DNA of 14,177 nucleotides from NCBI GenBank assembly GCA_003545125.1, contig DQCI01000228.1:1803-15979 (forward strand). Reading direction: 5' to 3'. Each line of letters opens with the position of its first letter. Within the stretch, counting starts at the first letter, position 1. This DNA is from Paracoccaceae bacterium (GTDB taxonomy: Bacteria; Pseudomonadota; Alphaproteobacteria; Rhodobacterales; Rhodobacteraceae). The position numbers were made by a program, and so were the translations under genes. Shown here in pieces: positions 13,765 through 14,177 of the stretch. Below the pieces are notes generated by a model. That model was given only the letters and a program-made list of their open reading frames with translations, did no database searches and had not been told where the DNA came from.

Positions 13765-14081
13765 TGTCGGACCGGGATATGGCACGCACGACCCGACACA
13801 TCGCGACACGCCTTGCGCTCGCCCTTGCGGGCGCGGGGCTCGCCGTTTCCGGCGTCGTCCTCACGTTGCGGGCGGTCTGGATCGCGGTCTCGGTGGCCTT
13901 GGGCCCGATGTGGGCTTCGGCAATCCTGGGCGGCGTATTGCTGTTGATCGGGGCGCTCGTACTGGGTCTGTCGACCCGGTCCTCACGCCGTCCGGCCGCC
14001 TCGGACGACGATCTGATCGTTCGGATCACGACCGCCTTTTTTCAGGGCCTCGCCGCGGGTCGGTCGGAGCGCGACCGATAG
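13764..14081 (+). CDS. Phage-holin-superfamily-like small membrane protein
   Basis: A 105-residue protein with two strongly hydrophobic segments (about 16-36 and 51-70, the second ASAILGGVLLLIGALVLGLS) joined by a short loop containing GPMWA, and a polar C-terminal tail with an amphipathic stretch (DDDLIVRITTAFFQGLAAG). The pattern fits the putative actinobacterial holin-X/DUF1469-like family found next to DUF883 genes; despite the name these chromosomal proteins are not evidence of a prophage. The first ATG overlaps the DUF883 stop codon by 1 nt; a second ATG at 13779 is possible. Function is unknown, but the coupling suggests joint action with the DUF883 protein at the membrane. Confidence 0.75.
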   Translation: MSDRDMARTTRHIATRLALALAGAGLAVSGVVLTLRAVWIAVSVALGPMWASAILGGVLLLIGALVLGLSTRSSRRPAASDDDLIVRITTAFFQGLAAGRSERDR

Positions 14082-14113
14082 CGTTTGAGGCGCGGTGTAC
14101 CATACCGTGCCCA

Positions 14114-14129
14114 GTCAGGATGTCCTGAC
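14114..14129 (+). terminator. Inverted repeat downstream of the DUF883/holin pair
   Basis: GTCAGGA (14114-14120) and TCCTGAC (14123-14129) are separated by only TG; a smaller CGCG/CGCG dyad follows and leads into CTTCTTTT (14141-14148). Position, 32 nt after the holin-like stop codon, and the pyrimidine run suggest a terminator. The very short central spacer also fits a protein-binding palindrome. The 96 bp from 14082 to the window end holds no gene I can support. Confidence 0.4.
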
Positions 14130-14177
14130 GCGGCCTCGCGCTTCTTTTCAATTGGGGTTTCGACCAGGCGGCGGTCT

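Noticed and set aside
13764..14081. Prophage remnant because of the holin-like protein
   Set aside because: No endolysin, structural, integrase or attachment-site sequence is present; the family is commonly chromosomal next to DUF883 genes.
14042..14177. Minus-strand gene entering from the right edge and ending at 14042
   Set aside because: A frame of about 44 codons is open to the edge, but it overlaps the holin-like gene by 40 nt, shows no recognisable motif, and other frames are similarly open; not decidable from this window.

Overview
The window looks like chromosome from a GC-rich alphaproteobacterium of the Rhodobacteraceae/Roseobacter kind. I infer this from protein character: a pyrrolysine-free MttB-family methyltransferase beside a dipeptide-type ABC importer, the SURF1-thrC-M16 peptidase order, and a DUF883 protein followed by a holin-like membrane protein. 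No rRNA, tRNA, CRISPR array, transposase or integrase gene was seen. All genes are read from sequence alone.

Layout. (1) 1-1211, minus: 5' part of an MttB-family methyltransferase gene running off the left edge. (2) 1212-1480: divergent control region with two copies of a 16-bp element, inverted and each exactly 80 nt from the start codon it faces. (3) 1481-6943, plus: a complete importer operon with a Tat-type substrate-binding protein, two permeases and a fused double ATPase, with stem-loops after the first gene. (4) 7083-8681, plus: a membrane-anchored FMN/Fe-S glutamate-synthase-domain protein, preceded by two short dyads. (5) 8682-9209: convergent junction with a 40-residue membrane peptide gene and a doubtful 65-codon frame. 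(6) 9210-13252, minus: SURF1, thrC, M16 peptidase and GNAT acetyltransferase. The last three are coupled by 4-nt start/stop overlaps. SURF1 and thrC are separated by an unusually regular array of four hairpins with a 23-nt period. (7) 13438-14081, plus: DUF883 and holin-like genes with a 1-nt overlap.

How the genes may work together. The importer and the MttB-like enzyme probably form a catabolic unit: uptake of an N-methylated compound (betaine-like or another quaternary or tertiary amine), then corrinoid-dependent demethylation in the cytoplasm. The shared, symmetrically placed promoter elements are the best sequence evidence for this. The substrate and the corrinoid partner are not visible. 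The glutamate-synthase-domain protein is a separate transcription unit; any link to the amine nitrogen released is speculative. The minus-strand cluster is housekeeping: cytochrome oxidase assembly, threonine synthesis, proteolysis and acetylation.

The two least explained signals are the hairpin array at 12457-12561 and the mirrored element pair at 1292-1400.
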